A DNA stretch of 64,000 nucleotides from Longitalea arenae (GTDB lineage: Bacteria; Bacteroidota; Bacteroidia; Chitinophagales; Chitinophagaceae), in assembly GCF_016924755.1 (NCBI RefSeq), contig NZ_JAFFJX010000001.1, forward strand, positions 1,054,001 through 1,118,000. The letters are read 5' to 3'. The stretch's first letter is position 1. Every line of letters starts with the position of its first letter. The notes beneath the pieces are model-generated. The model was given only the letters and a program-made list of their open reading frames with translations, was not told the DNA's origin and searched no databases. Both the position numbers and the translations under genes were made by a program. Positions 8,571 to 17,712 of this stretch are shown here, in pieces.

Positions 8571-9794
8571 ATGGAAAAAAACTTATTGTATAAAAGGAGG
8601 ATCGTAAAACACCTTTATTTTGGCAATATGCTTTCATGTGCCGATTTGAGCGACAAGATCCATAAAAGTATACCACTTACCACCAAGATGCTTGGTAAGT
8701 TGATGGAGGAGGGGATGGTGACAGAAACAGGGTATGCCGCCTCGACGGGCGGACGCCGGCCTGTGATGTATTCGCTGAAGCAGGATATCATGTATGTGGT
8801 GTCGGTGGCCATGGACCAGCTGGTTACCCAGATTGCCATCCTTGACATGCAGAACAGGAATGTGACCGATATTGAGCTGTTTGAGCTGCCTCTGACAAAA
8901 AATCCAAACGCCCCCGCAGCACTCGCCGAAAAAATAAATGAGATCATCACCAGGTCTGGAATTCCGAAAAACAAAATTGCCGGGGTAGGTATTGGCATGC
9001 CTGGTTTTGTGAATTCGGTAAAAGGCATCAACTATACCTTTCTCGAGACAGACGGCTATACCATTAGCCAGTACATTGCCGGCAAAGTAAAATTACCGGT
9101 GTTCATCGATAACGACTCGCGCCTGATCGCATTGGCCGAACTGAAGTTTGGTGCGGCCCGCAACAAAAAGAATGCGCTGGTCATCAATGTGGGTTGGGGT
9201 GTAGGATTAGGAATGATCCTGGAAGGCGAGCTGTTCAGGGGGCACGATGGCTTTGCCGGGGAGTTCAGCCATATACCGCTTTTTCTGAATAACAAATTAT
9301 GCAGTTGCGGTAAAAGCGGTTGTCTGGAAACGGAAACCTCCCTGCTGATCGTGATTGAAAAGGCCAGCAATGGATTGAAGAATGGGAAATTGTCGATGCT
9401 GAAGGAAAAAGAATTATCGGCTGATCATCCTGAAAAGGCTTTCCAGAATATAGTAACGGCTGCAAGCAAGGGCGACAAGTTTGCGGTAGAGATCTTATCG
9501 GAAGCCGGTTACAATATTGGCAGAGGTGTAGCTATCCTCATCCATTTATTGAATCCTGAAGCGGTGATCCTGAGCGGACGCGGTTCTTCGGCCGGTAAGA
9601 TCTGGCAGGCGCCGATACAGCAGGCATTGAATGAACATTGCATCCCCCGTTTATCGGTGAATACCGAGATCGCCGTTTCGGTGCTGGGGTACAATGCCGA
9701 GCTTACGGGTGCAGCTGCCCTTGTTATGGAGAATTATGAAAGAGAAGAAGCCCGACCCCTTATCTATGAAAATAAACCGGATGTGTTCATTTGA
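8571..9794 (+). CDS. ROK-family transcriptional regulator (NagC/XylR-like)
   Basis: The 407-residue protein has a short N-terminal winged-helix region (about 5-70, including SIPLTTKMLGKLMEEGMV and the wing GGRRP) followed by a ROK sugar-kinase fold. Visible ROK marks are GVGIGMPGFV (138-147), IDNDSR (179-184), GWGVGLGMILEGELF (208-222), GEFSHI with E231 and H234, and the zinc ligands C244, C246 and C251 in CSCGKSGCLE. Such proteins act as sugar-responsive repressors; the HTH makes a regulator more likely than a glucokinase. It is followed 125 bp downstream by SusC/SusD pair 1 on the same strand, which is its most likely target. The ligand cannot be deduced; amino sugars or glucose derivatives are typical for the family. 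Confidence 0.85.
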   Translation: MEKNLLYKRRIVKHLYFGNMLSCADLSDKIHKSIPLTTKMLGKLMEEGMVTETGYAASTGGRRPVMYSLKQDIMYVVSVAMDQLVTQIAILDMQNRNVTDIELFELPLTKNPNAPAALAEKINEIITRSGIPKNKIAGVGIGMPGFVNSVKGINYTFLETDGYTISQYIAGKVKLPVFIDNDSRLIALAELKFGAARNKKNALVINVGWGVGLGMILEGELFRGHDGFAGEFSHIPLFLNNKLCSCGKSGCLETETSLLIVIEKASNGLKNGKLSMLKEKELSADHPEKAFQNIVTAASKGDKFAVEILSEAGYNIGRGVAILIHLLNPEAVILSGRGSSAGKIWQAPIQQALNEHCIPRLSVNTEIAVSVLGYNAELTGAAALVMENYEREEARPLIYENKPDVFI

Positions 9795-9919
9795 TCCGGT
9801 TCCTACCTTACCTATTTCACCTACCTACCTATGAAAGAATTGAGCACATGATTGCGAAAGCAATCCAATATCTGCAACATAAATCATCAAACTATTTATT
9901 GACAAACAAACAAACTGCT

Positions 9920-12900
9920 ATGACGAAAGCAACAATCCGGTTACTTCTGATCATGCTGGCAGGAATCTGGGGCCTTACAGGAACTGCACAGGAAAAAAAG
10001 ATGATCACAGGAGTAGTAAAGGATAGCGCTGGTAAAGCCTTGCCAGGTGTATCCGTTTCCGAAAAAGGAAGTTCTTCTGCTACTGTTACCGACATGAACG
10101 GTATGTTCAGGGTCCAGGTTTCCACACCAAACCCGGTCCTGGTTTTCACATCCATTGGTTTTGACCGAAAAGAAATTGCTGTAGGGAGCCAAACCTCCCT
10201 CGATGTTAGTCTCTCTGGTGAGGTTACCAGCCTTGAGGGCGTGGTGGTCACTGCGCTGGGTATCAAAAAAGATCAACGAAAACTGGGGTATGCTACTACA
10301 CAGGTGTTAGGGAAAGACATCGTGCAATCAGCGCCTACCAACTTCGGCTCAGCATTGTATGGCAAGGCGCCCGGCGTTACTATTAACACAAACCCTGGTG
10401 GTGCCACCAGTGCGGTTGGTATCCAGATCAGGGGAGTTAACTCAATTAACTATCAACGCCAACCCTTACTGGTTGTTGACGGTGTAGTTACCCGCAACGG
10501 CGACGCCAATAGTGAAGGATATTGGGGTGGCAACCAGCGCCTGAATGGTAATGGTTTGCTGGACATTAACCCTGAGAACATCGAAAGCATCAACATCCTA
10601 AAGGGAGCTGCCGCCTCTGCGTTGTATGGTTCTGATGCCAACTTTGGAGTTATTGTAATTACTACAAAGAATGGTAAAGGCCGTAAAGGATTGGGTATTG
10701 AAGTTAACCTCAGTGGTAATGTGGAAAATGTGGCAGTTACACCTGACCTGCAAACAAGTTGGGGCCCGGGTTATGAGCGCACAGTTAACATTGCGTCATT
10801 TGGTGCAGATGATAAAGGCTGGTTGTACAATGCAAATGGGGATAGATATCCCATTTTCCGGGCATGGGCACAGTATGGCCCTAAACTCGATAACGGCCAA
10901 GTGTACTGGTGGGATGGCCAGATGCGTGAATACAAAGCCCAATCCAACAACTGGAAAGAGTTCTACAGAACAGGGCATAGCGAGATCGCTAACATTGCCG
11001 TCAGTAATTCCAGTGAAAAGATGAATTATCGTTTTTCTTATACCCGCAACAATTATAAAGGTATACAGATAGGCGGTAAACAAGAGAAAAACACATTCAA
11101 CTTCAATTCAACCTATAAGCTTAACAATAAGGTTTCAATTGACTTGGTTGCCAGTTATGTAAATGAAAAGGTGCATAACAGACCACGTCAGCTGTTTTAT
11201 GTAACCAACAACTTTGGCGGTTTCTTCAGTCCGGCTGAGTATATGGACGTTTTATTTGATAAGTATAAAACCTCCAAAGGTTATAAATGGGTTCCTTTTA
11301 ATTCAAACGTTGATGTTGATGAAAGAATAAAATATAACATAAGGGCAACGGACTTTCTCGACTTTTTGTGGAATCAACTGGCGAACAGTTTTGATGAAAC
11401 CAGCAACCGTTTTCTTGCCTCTGCGACAGTTAATTACAATATCGCTAAAGGCTTGAACTTCCGTGGCCGTTATGGTACTGATTATACTGGTTATTTTGCC
11501 GAAAACAAGGAGCGTTCAACGCAACCCATTTCCTTTGGAGCAACCGGCCGGTACTCTACCAACACCAATCGGTTTGTATTTAATTATGGTGATGTGCTGT
11601 TAACATATGAGCGTAATATTACAGACGATCTGAAAGCCACTGCATCTATCGGTTACCAGGGCCGCAGGGAGGAGTATCGTTACAATGAAGCTTCCACCCG
11701 GGATGGATTGTCGCAGGAGAACTGGTTCAGTTTAAATGCTTCCAAAGGCAATGCTACGGGTTCTGCCCGGAGAACGGTACTTGTAAAAGATGGCATGTTT
11801 GGTATGCTTAACCTGGAATACAAAGACTTCCTTTTTGTGGAAGGTACTTTGAGAAGAGAACGTACTTCATCTTTGGCGCCGGGCAACAATACTTTCTATT
11901 ATCCTGGTGTCAGTGCTGCTTTGGAATTGAATAACGCATTTGAATTGCCTGAATTCGTTAGCTACAGCAAACTGCGTGCAGCTTATGGTGTGGTAGGTAA
12001 CCCACCTGATGCTTACGTAGGCAATGTATTGTACTTTGCCAATCCAATATCTAACATCGAAGGAATTCCCATTCTTTATCCTCCAACTGAAAAATATGGT
12101 AATAAAGAGTTGAGGAACGAGATGAAAAAGGAAATGGAGTTTGGCTGGGAGAACAGGTTTTTCAATAACCGTTTAGGTTTTGACCTTACTTATTACAATA
12201 ACAAGATCATAGATCAGATCACCGCGCTTACTACACCGGCCTCTATTGGCGCAACCAGTGTAATTGTAAATGTGGGTAATATGCGGAATTACGGTGTCGA
12301 GCTGGGATTATTCGGTACACCTGTAAAAACCAGAGATTTTGCCTGGGATACAAGGTTGAATATGGCATTTAACCGCAACAAAGTTGTTTCGCTGAAGGAA
12401 GGTTTGGAAAGCATCCAGTTGGGAAGCGTTGATAACGGCGCTTTACTTGTAATTGCACAACCAGGCCGGCCCGCAGGCGATCTTATGGCTTACAAAAGGA
12501 AAACAGACGATAAAGGCAACTTTATTGTGAATGCAGCAGGCTTTTATGAAGTTGACTACAGCAAACAACAAGTGGTTGGAAACCTGCAGCCCAAAGTTAA
12601 TGGTGGTTTTATCAATAGCTTTACATATAAAAATTTCAACCTGAATGTGGTTGTTGACTTCCGTTTTGGCGGCCAACTGGTTTCACCAACCTGGTTATAC
12701 GGAACCGGAGCAGGTATGTATAATAACACGTTGTTTGGAAGAGATGCCGAACATGGTGGCCTTTCTTATTATTATGAAGTGGATGTCCCAGATGCAAATG
12801 GTAAATATTCAAATGGTAATATAAAACCGGAGAATAAGAAAATAGGGATTGCGACAGGTTCAGCAAAGGGTCCCCAAAATCAAAGAGTCTTCGATGACGG

Positions 12901-13291
12901 CATGATACTGAAAGGCGTTACAGCTGACGGTAAAGAAAATACGACGATAGTAGAAACACCTGCTTATTACCGGTCGAGATATGCCTGGGGCTCCGGACCA
13001 AATGCTCAGAACTATAGCAGCTATCAAGATGCTATATTTAACAACGACTTTATTAAAATGCGTGAAATCACGTTGTCTTACACACTTCCCCGTAAGGTGG
13101 CTGGTTTCATTAAAGCACAAAACCTCACCTTTACTGTGTTTGGACGTAACCTGTTTTACTTTAGTAAAGACTTGCCCTACTACGATCCTGAAGAAGGTGT
13201 GGGTACTAACTGGGTTTCCCAGGGTTCCACTAATGGTTCAGGTAATGCCGCTACCAGATCTATCGGCGGCAGCCTCAGGGTTTCATTCTAA
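9920..13291 (+). CDS. SusC/RagA TonB-linked outer-membrane transporter 1
   Basis: The product is about 1123 residues: signal peptide (MTKATIRLLLIMLAGIWG, cleavage near GTAQ), a carboxypeptidase-D-like beta-sandwich (about 25-100), plug domain with VVVTALGI and the RGVNSIN / QPLLVVDGV / ALYGSDANFGVIVITTKNG blocks, and a 22-strand barrel ending in aromatic LRVSF. It has no STN domain. Together with the next gene it forms a substrate-import pair. ATG 9920 is chosen because it begins an ideal signal peptide; an in-frame ATG at 9791 overlaps the ROK gene and would put 43 polar residues before the signal. It closely resembles the SusC at 34527, including a shared YKTS-GYKWVPFN segment. By eye this pair is more A+T-rich than its neighbours. 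Confidence 0.9.
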   Translation: MTKATIRLLLIMLAGIWGLTGTAQEKKMITGVVKDSAGKALPGVSVSEKGSSSATVTDMNGMFRVQVSTPNPVLVFTSIGFDRKEIAVGSQTSLDVSLSGEVTSLEGVVVTALGIKKDQRKLGYATTQVLGKDIVQSAPTNFGSALYGKAPGVTINTNPGGATSAVGIQIRGVNSINYQRQPLLVVDGVVTRNGDANSEGYWGGNQRLNGNGLLDINPENIESINILKGAAASALYGSDANFGVIVITTKNGKGRKGLGIEVNLSGNVENVAVTPDLQTSWGPGYERTVNIASFGADDKGWLYNANGDRYPIFRAWAQYGPKLDNGQVYWWDGQMREYKAQSNNWKEFYRTGHSEIANIAVSNSSEKMNYRFSYTRNNYKGIQIGGKQEKNTFNFNSTYKLNNKVSIDLVASYVNEKVHNRPRQLFYVTNNFGGFFSPAEYMDVLFDKYKTSKGYKWVPFNSNVDVDERIKYNIRATDFLDFLWNQLANSFDETSNRFLASATVNYNIAKGLNFRGRYGTDYTGYFAENKERSTQPISFGATGRYSTNTNRFVFNYGDVLLTYERNITDDLKATASIGYQGRREEYRYNEASTRDGLSQENWFSLNASKGNATGSARRTVLVKDGMFGMLNLEYKDFLFVEGTLRRERTSSLAPGNNTFYYPGVSAALELNNAFELPEFVSYSKLRAAYGVVGNPPDAYVGNVLYFANPISNIEGIPILYPPTEKYGNKELRNEMKKEMEFGWENRFFNNRLGFDLTYYNNKIIDQITALTTPASIGATSVIVNVGNMRNYGVELGLFGTPVKTRDFAWDTRLNMAFNRNKVVSLKEGLESIQLGSVDNGALLVIAQPGRPAGDLMAYKRKTDDKGNFIVNAAGFYEVDYSKQQVVGNLQPKVNGGFINSFTYKNFNLNVVVDFRFGGQLVSPTWLYGTGAGMYNNTLFGRDAEHGGLSYYYEVDVPDANGKYSNGNIKPENKKIGIATGSAKGPQNQRVFDDGMILKGVTADGKENTTIVETPAYYRSRYAWGSGPNAQNYSSYQDAIFNNDFIKMREITLSYTLPRKVAGFIKAQNLTFTVFGRNLFYFSKDLPYYDPEEGVGTNWVSQGSTNGSGNAATRSIGGSLRVSF

Positions 13292-13316
13292 ACACATTTG
13301 TTAAACATCGACAATT

Positions 13317-14870
13317 ATGAAAAAACTTATTATAGCAATCCCGCTTTTAATCATAGCGACAGGCGCACTGCTGACGGGGTGTAAAAAGTCTGATTTTGAG
13401 GATAATTATCAGAATCCAGACGGGTCTGTTTCTGCCACTATCCCAAGTTTGTATGCCGCGCTGTTTTTTAATGAAAGAGTTTTGCCAAGGTATTGGGGTC
13501 TTTTTACTTTTCAGGTGCCGGTAATGGGTACTTATTCACAAACTTCAGGATATTCACAGGGTGATAAAATATATGAGCAACCAGTAACCTATACAGAGGA
13601 CCGTTGGGAGTATTTTTATAATAACACCATGGCCCGTTATCGTGAAATAGAGAAGTTCTATAACGGTCTTACGAACGATGCTGATAAAGCCGGTTATCAG
13701 TTGTTCCTTGAAACTTCGCGGATATTCGTTTATGATCAGGCGGCCCAAATGGTCGACATGTGGGGAGATATTCCTTTTTCAAACGCTGGTCAGTTAAATA
13801 CAACAGGTACTATTATTATGCCATCCTATGACAAGGCTGCGGATATTTATGCCTTCATCCTAACTGATCTAAAACGCATCTCCGATTACCTCACTACTGC
13901 TAATTTGGGGCAGTTTTATAAAGACCAGTTAACCACCTATGATTACGTAAACAAGGGTTCAATTTTGCAATGGCGTAAATATTGTAATTCACTGTTGTTG
14001 CGTTTGGCTATGCGTATTTCATATAAGGATGAAACAACCGCAAAATCGCTGATTCAAACCATTTTGAACAACCCATCACAATATCCAGTGATTGATGCTG
14101 CCGCCGAAAGCATAAAAATTCAGCCTAAGAACATCCAAAGTTCATTGGTTGTAGTGAATGATATAAGAGAGGGGATTGAGGTCAATCCGTTTGCGCCCGG
14201 TAAAATGGTTGAAGATGTAATGGCTCCGGCAACTGATCCTCGTTTGCCCATTTACTTCACTGCAAATAAAAACGGCGAATATCGTGGCGTGCCGAATACC
14301 TGGAGCGCTACGCGGGTGGCTGACTCAATCAGCAAAAATTATTTCTCACGCTGGGATTCAACCACTTTCTCTGAGAATAATTTGTTTCCGGGCATCATTA
14401 TGACCGCTGCTGAAGTAAGTTTCCTGAAAGCCGAAGCATTTGAAAGATGGGGCGGGGGTAACGCCAAAACTGCATATGAGACTGGTATTAAGCAATCTAT
14501 TCAATTTTACGTAAGCATTAATAATAATAGCGATTACGGTGGTGTAAAAGAAGCTATGCCATCGGATGCAGCTATTAATACCTATCTGCAAAATTCCATA
14601 GTGGCATATGGCACCAACAACCTGGAAAAGATCGCTACCCAGAAGTGGATCGACTTTGGCGTGATGCAGGCGCACCAGGCATGGGCCGAATACCGCCGCA
14701 CCAAACTACCGAATTTGAATTTTATTAACGATCCTTCTTCAGTGGGATCACCTAAACCACCTACCAGGTTGGTGTATCCTAACACTGAAGTTACTTTAAA
14801 TGCAACCAACTATGCAGAAGTAAAAGCAGGAGATAACGTTACTACCAAGATCTTCTGGGATGTAAAATAA
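13317..14870 (+). CDS. SusD/RagB-type nutrient-binding lipoprotein 1
   Basis: This 517-residue lipoprotein has a signal peptide ending in LLTGC (C22) followed by an acidic KKSDFEDN stretch, consistent with surface display. Family marks include QAAQMVDMWGDIPFSNA (SusD-like TPR helix and the D-x-W/Y-GDIPFS block), RLAMRISYKDE, IIMTAAEVSFLKAEAFERWG and the terminal KIFWDVK. It starts 25 bp after SusC 1 and would cap that transporter and bind the glycan or other ligand at the cell surface. It is of the same subtype as the SusD at 38254. An intrinsic terminator follows, so the SusC1-SusD1 unit ends here with no enzyme genes attached; the substrate is therefore unknown. Confidence 0.88.
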   Translation: MKKLIIAIPLLIIATGALLTGCKKSDFEDNYQNPDGSVSATIPSLYAALFFNERVLPRYWGLFTFQVPVMGTYSQTSGYSQGDKIYEQPVTYTEDRWEYFYNNTMARYREIEKFYNGLTNDADKAGYQLFLETSRIFVYDQAAQMVDMWGDIPFSNAGQLNTTGTIIMPSYDKAADIYAFILTDLKRISDYLTTANLGQFYKDQLTTYDYVNKGSILQWRKYCNSLLLRLAMRISYKDETTAKSLIQTILNNPSQYPVIDAAAESIKIQPKNIQSSLVVVNDIREGIEVNPFAPGKMVEDVMAPATDPRLPIYFTANKNGEYRGVPNTWSATRVADSISKNYFSRWDSTTFSENNLFPGIIMTAAEVSFLKAEAFERWGGGNAKTAYETGIKQSIQFYVSINNNSDYGGVKEAMPSDAAINTYLQNSIVAYGTNNLEKIATQKWIDFGVMQAHQAWAEYRRTKLPNLNFINDPSSVGSPKPPTRLVYPNTEVTLNATNYAEVKAGDNVTTKIFWDVK

Positions 14871-14896
14871 GTTAATATCAAGTGTTGAGAGTTACG

Positions 14897-14924
14897 GCCC
14901 CGATATTCATATCGGGGCTTTTTT
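14897..14924 (+). terminator. Intrinsic terminator after SusD 1
   Basis: GCCCCGATAT (14897-14906) and ATATCGGGGC (14909-14918) form a GC-rich stem, realistically 8 bp with a small loop, followed by six T residues (14919-14924). It lies 26 bp after the SusD stop. Confidence 0.8.
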
Positions 14925-14962
14925 ATTTTTATTCCTTAAATTGACCCATCAATACCGTTGAC

Positions 14963-16330
14963 ATGGAAACTGTTTTAATTGTCTTATTGGTGGGTATTCT
15001 GCTGATAACCATCATAACGCTGATTATTGCCTGGAAAGGAGCCTCCGCCCGCAACAATACAGACTGGATGGCCGTGAAATATAAACTGGAGAACATGACG
15101 GCGGAGCTTGCCCGCTTTGAAGCGGCCGTAAAGCAGGAACTGGTGACCAACCGCCACGAATCGGGTGATAATACCCAACGTTTACGCGCCGAACTGGCCG
15201 CTTCCCTTAAGAATTTCGGCGACCTCATTCACCAAACCATGGCCAATGCCAGTACCGTACAGAAAGATAATTTTTTTGCCTTATTGAATAAACAAAGTGA
15301 GCAGAACAATGCCACTTCAGCCCGGCTCGATCAAATGCGCGAAACACTCGAAAAGAAAATGGCCGAGCTGCAAAACGGCAATGAACGCAAGCTCGATGAA
15401 ATGCGCGCAACCGTAGACGAAAAATTACAGAAAACACTCGAGGCCCGCTTGGGCGAATCTTTTAAACTGGTGAGCGAAAGGCTCGAAGCCGTGCATAAAG
15501 GGCTGGGTGATATGCAGCAGCTGGCCACCGGTGTCGGTGATCTGAAACGGGTGCTTACCAATGTAAAAGCAAGAGGCGTGTTGGGTGAATACCAACTGGA
15601 AAGTATCCTCGAACAGATCCTGACTATTGATCAATACGGACGGAATGTTAAGACCAAGGAAGGTTCCAATGCGCTGGTAGAGTTTGCTATAAAACTCCCG
15701 GGCCGCAGCGATAAGGAAAAAGCCGTATGGCTGCCCATTGATTCAAAATTTCCCAAAGAAGATTTTGAAGCGCTGATGGATGCTTATGACCAGGCATTGC
15801 CCGACCTTATTGAAGAACATCGCAAAAGTTTTGTCAAAGGCATCCGCAAATGCGCGGTAGACATCAGCAGTAAATATGTTGATCCGCCGAACACAACAGA
15901 CTTCGCCATCCTCTTCTTGCCCTTCGAAAGTTTATATGCCGAAGTATTGCGCACCCCCGGCCTGTTTGAATCCATCCAGCGGGAGTATAAGATCATTATC
16001 ACAGGACCTACCACCCTGGCGGCCCTGCTCAACAGTTTGCAAATGGGATTCAGGACCCTGGCCATTGAAAAAAGATCAGGAGAAGTGTGGCAACTACTCG
16101 GAGCGGTAAAAACGGAGTTTGGAAATTTTGGCGGTATCCTGGAAAAAACACAAAAGAAATTGCAGGAAGCCAGTAATGTAATAGAGCAGGCCGGCGTACG
16201 GTCAAGGGCTATTGAGAAAAAGCTGCGCGCTGTGCAGGAATTGCCCCGCGAAGATGCAGTGGCATTGATCGGGAAACCAAACCCTTTACAGCTGGATGAA
16301 GAAGCTGACAATGCGGAAGAACATTTGTAA
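14963..16330 (+). CDS. rmuC: RmuC-family DNA recombination protein
   Basis: A 455-residue protein with an N-terminal membrane anchor (about residues 3-25), a long coiled coil (about 30-190) and a C-terminal RmuC domain with a restriction-endonuclease-like fold. Characteristic blocks are LTNVKARGVLGEYQLESIL, WLPIDSKFPKEDFEAL, FAILFLPFESLYAEVLR and ITGPTTLAALLNSLQMGFRTL. In E. coli RmuC limits inversion at short inverted repeats; the exact biochemical role is not settled. The gene stands alone between the terminator of SusC/SusD 1 and a convergent DeoR-type regulator. The start codon directly precedes the membrane segment, so it is probably right. Confidence 0.92.
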   Translation: METVLIVLLVGILLITIITLIIAWKGASARNNTDWMAVKYKLENMTAELARFEAAVKQELVTNRHESGDNTQRLRAELAASLKNFGDLIHQTMANASTVQKDNFFALLNKQSEQNNATSARLDQMRETLEKKMAELQNGNERKLDEMRATVDEKLQKTLEARLGESFKLVSERLEAVHKGLGDMQQLATGVGDLKRVLTNVKARGVLGEYQLESILEQILTIDQYGRNVKTKEGSNALVEFAIKLPGRSDKEKAVWLPIDSKFPKEDFEALMDAYDQALPDLIEEHRKSFVKGIRKCAVDISSKYVDPPNTTDFAILFLPFESLYAEVLRTPGLFESIQREYKIIITGPTTLAALLNSLQMGFRTLAIEKRSGEVWQLLGAVKTEFGNFGGILEKTQKKLQEASNVIEQAGVRSRAIEKKLRAVQELPREDAVALIGKPNPLQLDEEADNAEEHL

Positions 16331-16517
16331 AGCCGGACTGTATGCCGCCCGGCCTTACGAAATAAATCTAACAACTGCTGTATGCCATTAATAAAAAGTG
16401 TAATGTTAACACTGAATATTAACAGTGCGCAATATACGCTAAAAGGGGCAGGCGCCTGTAATTGCTGCTAATGCACTCAAGTAAATAGTTATCCACTTTC
16501 TATTTACCGTAATAAGA

Positions 16518-17300
16518 CTATAAAAGAGTGAGGTTTTTAGCTTTGTAAGCCTGCAGCTCATTGCTTTCGGGAGCCAGTTCAGTGACCAGGTAATCGATCT
16601 CGTTCACATCGGCAATTTTCATTTGCATGGCCGAGTTTAGCTTTTCAGAAATGGTGAGCACGGCTACTTTTTCAGCCGCCTTGATCATGGCTTTTTTTAC
16701 CTGGATGGTTTCCCAATCGGAATCGGTGAGCCCGCTATTCGCATCAATGGCATTGATGCCTAAAATGCACAGGTCGGCTTTTATATTACTGAGGTATTGA
16801 AACACTTCACCGCTTACCGTCATCTGGCTGTAGGTGGAGATCTGTCCACCGATCATGATGGTCTTGATCATCGGTTTGTCGAGCAATTCAACAGCCGTAA
16901 GTACGTTAACCGTAATAAAAGTGGCCCTTAGTGTAGTAGGTATCTTTTTAATGAACTCCCGGATAGTAGTTCCCCCACCGATCAATACGATCATATCTTC
17001 TTTCAGCAGCTGCACCGTCTTATCGGCAATCACTTCCTTATTTTGCTGGGAGTAAGTTTGGGATTCATGGCCAATATGATAGGCGGCCGACATAACGCCT
17101 CCCTTAATGCGAATTACCTGTCCTTCTTCGGCCAGTTCATTTACATCACGGCGAATGGTATCTTCTGATACATCTATCAGTTTTACCAGGTCGGTGAACA
17201 TTAAACGGGTATGGATATTCACCTGTTTGATGATCAGCTTTTTTCTTTCCTTTTTTTGTAAGGCAACAGGCGCCGGCGTATTTGGGTTGTTATTTGCCAT
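16518..17300 (-). CDS. DeoR/GlpR-family transcriptional repressor
   Basis: A 260-residue regulator. The N-terminal HTH (about 18-75) has the DeoR signature with VSEDTIRRDVNELAEEG followed by the wing IRIKGGV. The C-terminal DeoRC sensor domain (about 90-250) shows IGGGTTIREF and LGINAIDANSGLTDSD, typical of proteins that bind a sugar phosphate. The start at 17300 (MANNNPNT) leaves a normal N-terminal tail; an in-frame start at 17354 would add 18 residues and is less likely. It is divergent from the SusC of locus 2 across 412 bp rich in TTGCA repeats, so it is the likely repressor of that locus and of itself. Sugar phosphates from fucose, hexosamine or KDG metabolism are candidate inducers by context only. 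Confidence 0.85.
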   Translation of the reverse strand: MANNNPNTPAPVALQKKERKKLIIKQVNIHTRLMFTDLVKLIDVSEDTIRRDVNELAEEGQVIRIKGGVMSAAYHIGHESQTYSQQNKEVIADKTVQLLKEDMIVLIGGGTTIREFIKKIPTTLRATFITVNVLTAVELLDKPMIKTIMIGGQISTYSQMTVSGEVFQYLSNIKADLCILGINAIDANSGLTDSDWETIQVKKAMIKAAEKVAVLTISEKLNSAMQMKIADVNEIDYLVTELAPESNELQAYKAKNLTLL

Positions 17301-17712
17301 AAACTGTTCAGACGTTAATTGGATCAGGTTTTCTTTCCAACTGACAAAATTCAATATTTACATTGATATAATGTGGCTAAGGCTTGAGCTATTTCTTTTT
17401 TGAACACCGATCTGTGCTTCAGTTCCCTAACGAATTCTTCTTCTGCAATTATTGCAATAGTACAAAGATTGCAAATATTTCGCAAAGTGCTGCATGCCCG
17501 TTGGTAATCGCATTGTTTATTTTCTCATTTTGTTGATACTCAAGTGAAAAATTTCTAAACTTCTCAGAAATATAAGATGGCAACTTTTTTAGCTTTCCGC
17601 CTTATTTGCATGGTTGAGGATTTTATTTGCAAATAATTTGCAGAAATTGCATTTTGTTCTTTAAATTGAGACAGAATTCGCAACGTAACCAAACAGTCTC
17701 AACAAATCGCTT
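17301..17712. promoter_or_regulatory. Divergent regulatory region between DeoR and SusC 2, with TTGCA cluster
   Basis: No gene is seen in these 412 bp. From 17443 to 17652 there are at least seven TTGCA/TGCAA pentamers, including a perfect 12-bp palindrome TATTTGCAAATA (17624-17635) immediately followed by AATTTGCA and AATTGCAT, and a looser dyad TTGCAAATATTTCGCAA near 17469. The clustering next to a DeoR-type gene suggests operators. A weak -7-like TAAATTGA lies at 17662-17669, about 45 bp before the SusC start. Confidence 0.5.

Noticed and set aside
16331-16353. Weak GCCGG/CCGGC pairing after rmuC as a terminator
   Set aside because: Only 5 bp of stem with a long loop and no T-run.
15784-16374. 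196-codon open frame on the minus strand
   Set aside because: It is antisense to the conserved RmuC domain; composition is serine/arginine-rich as expected for an antisense frame.
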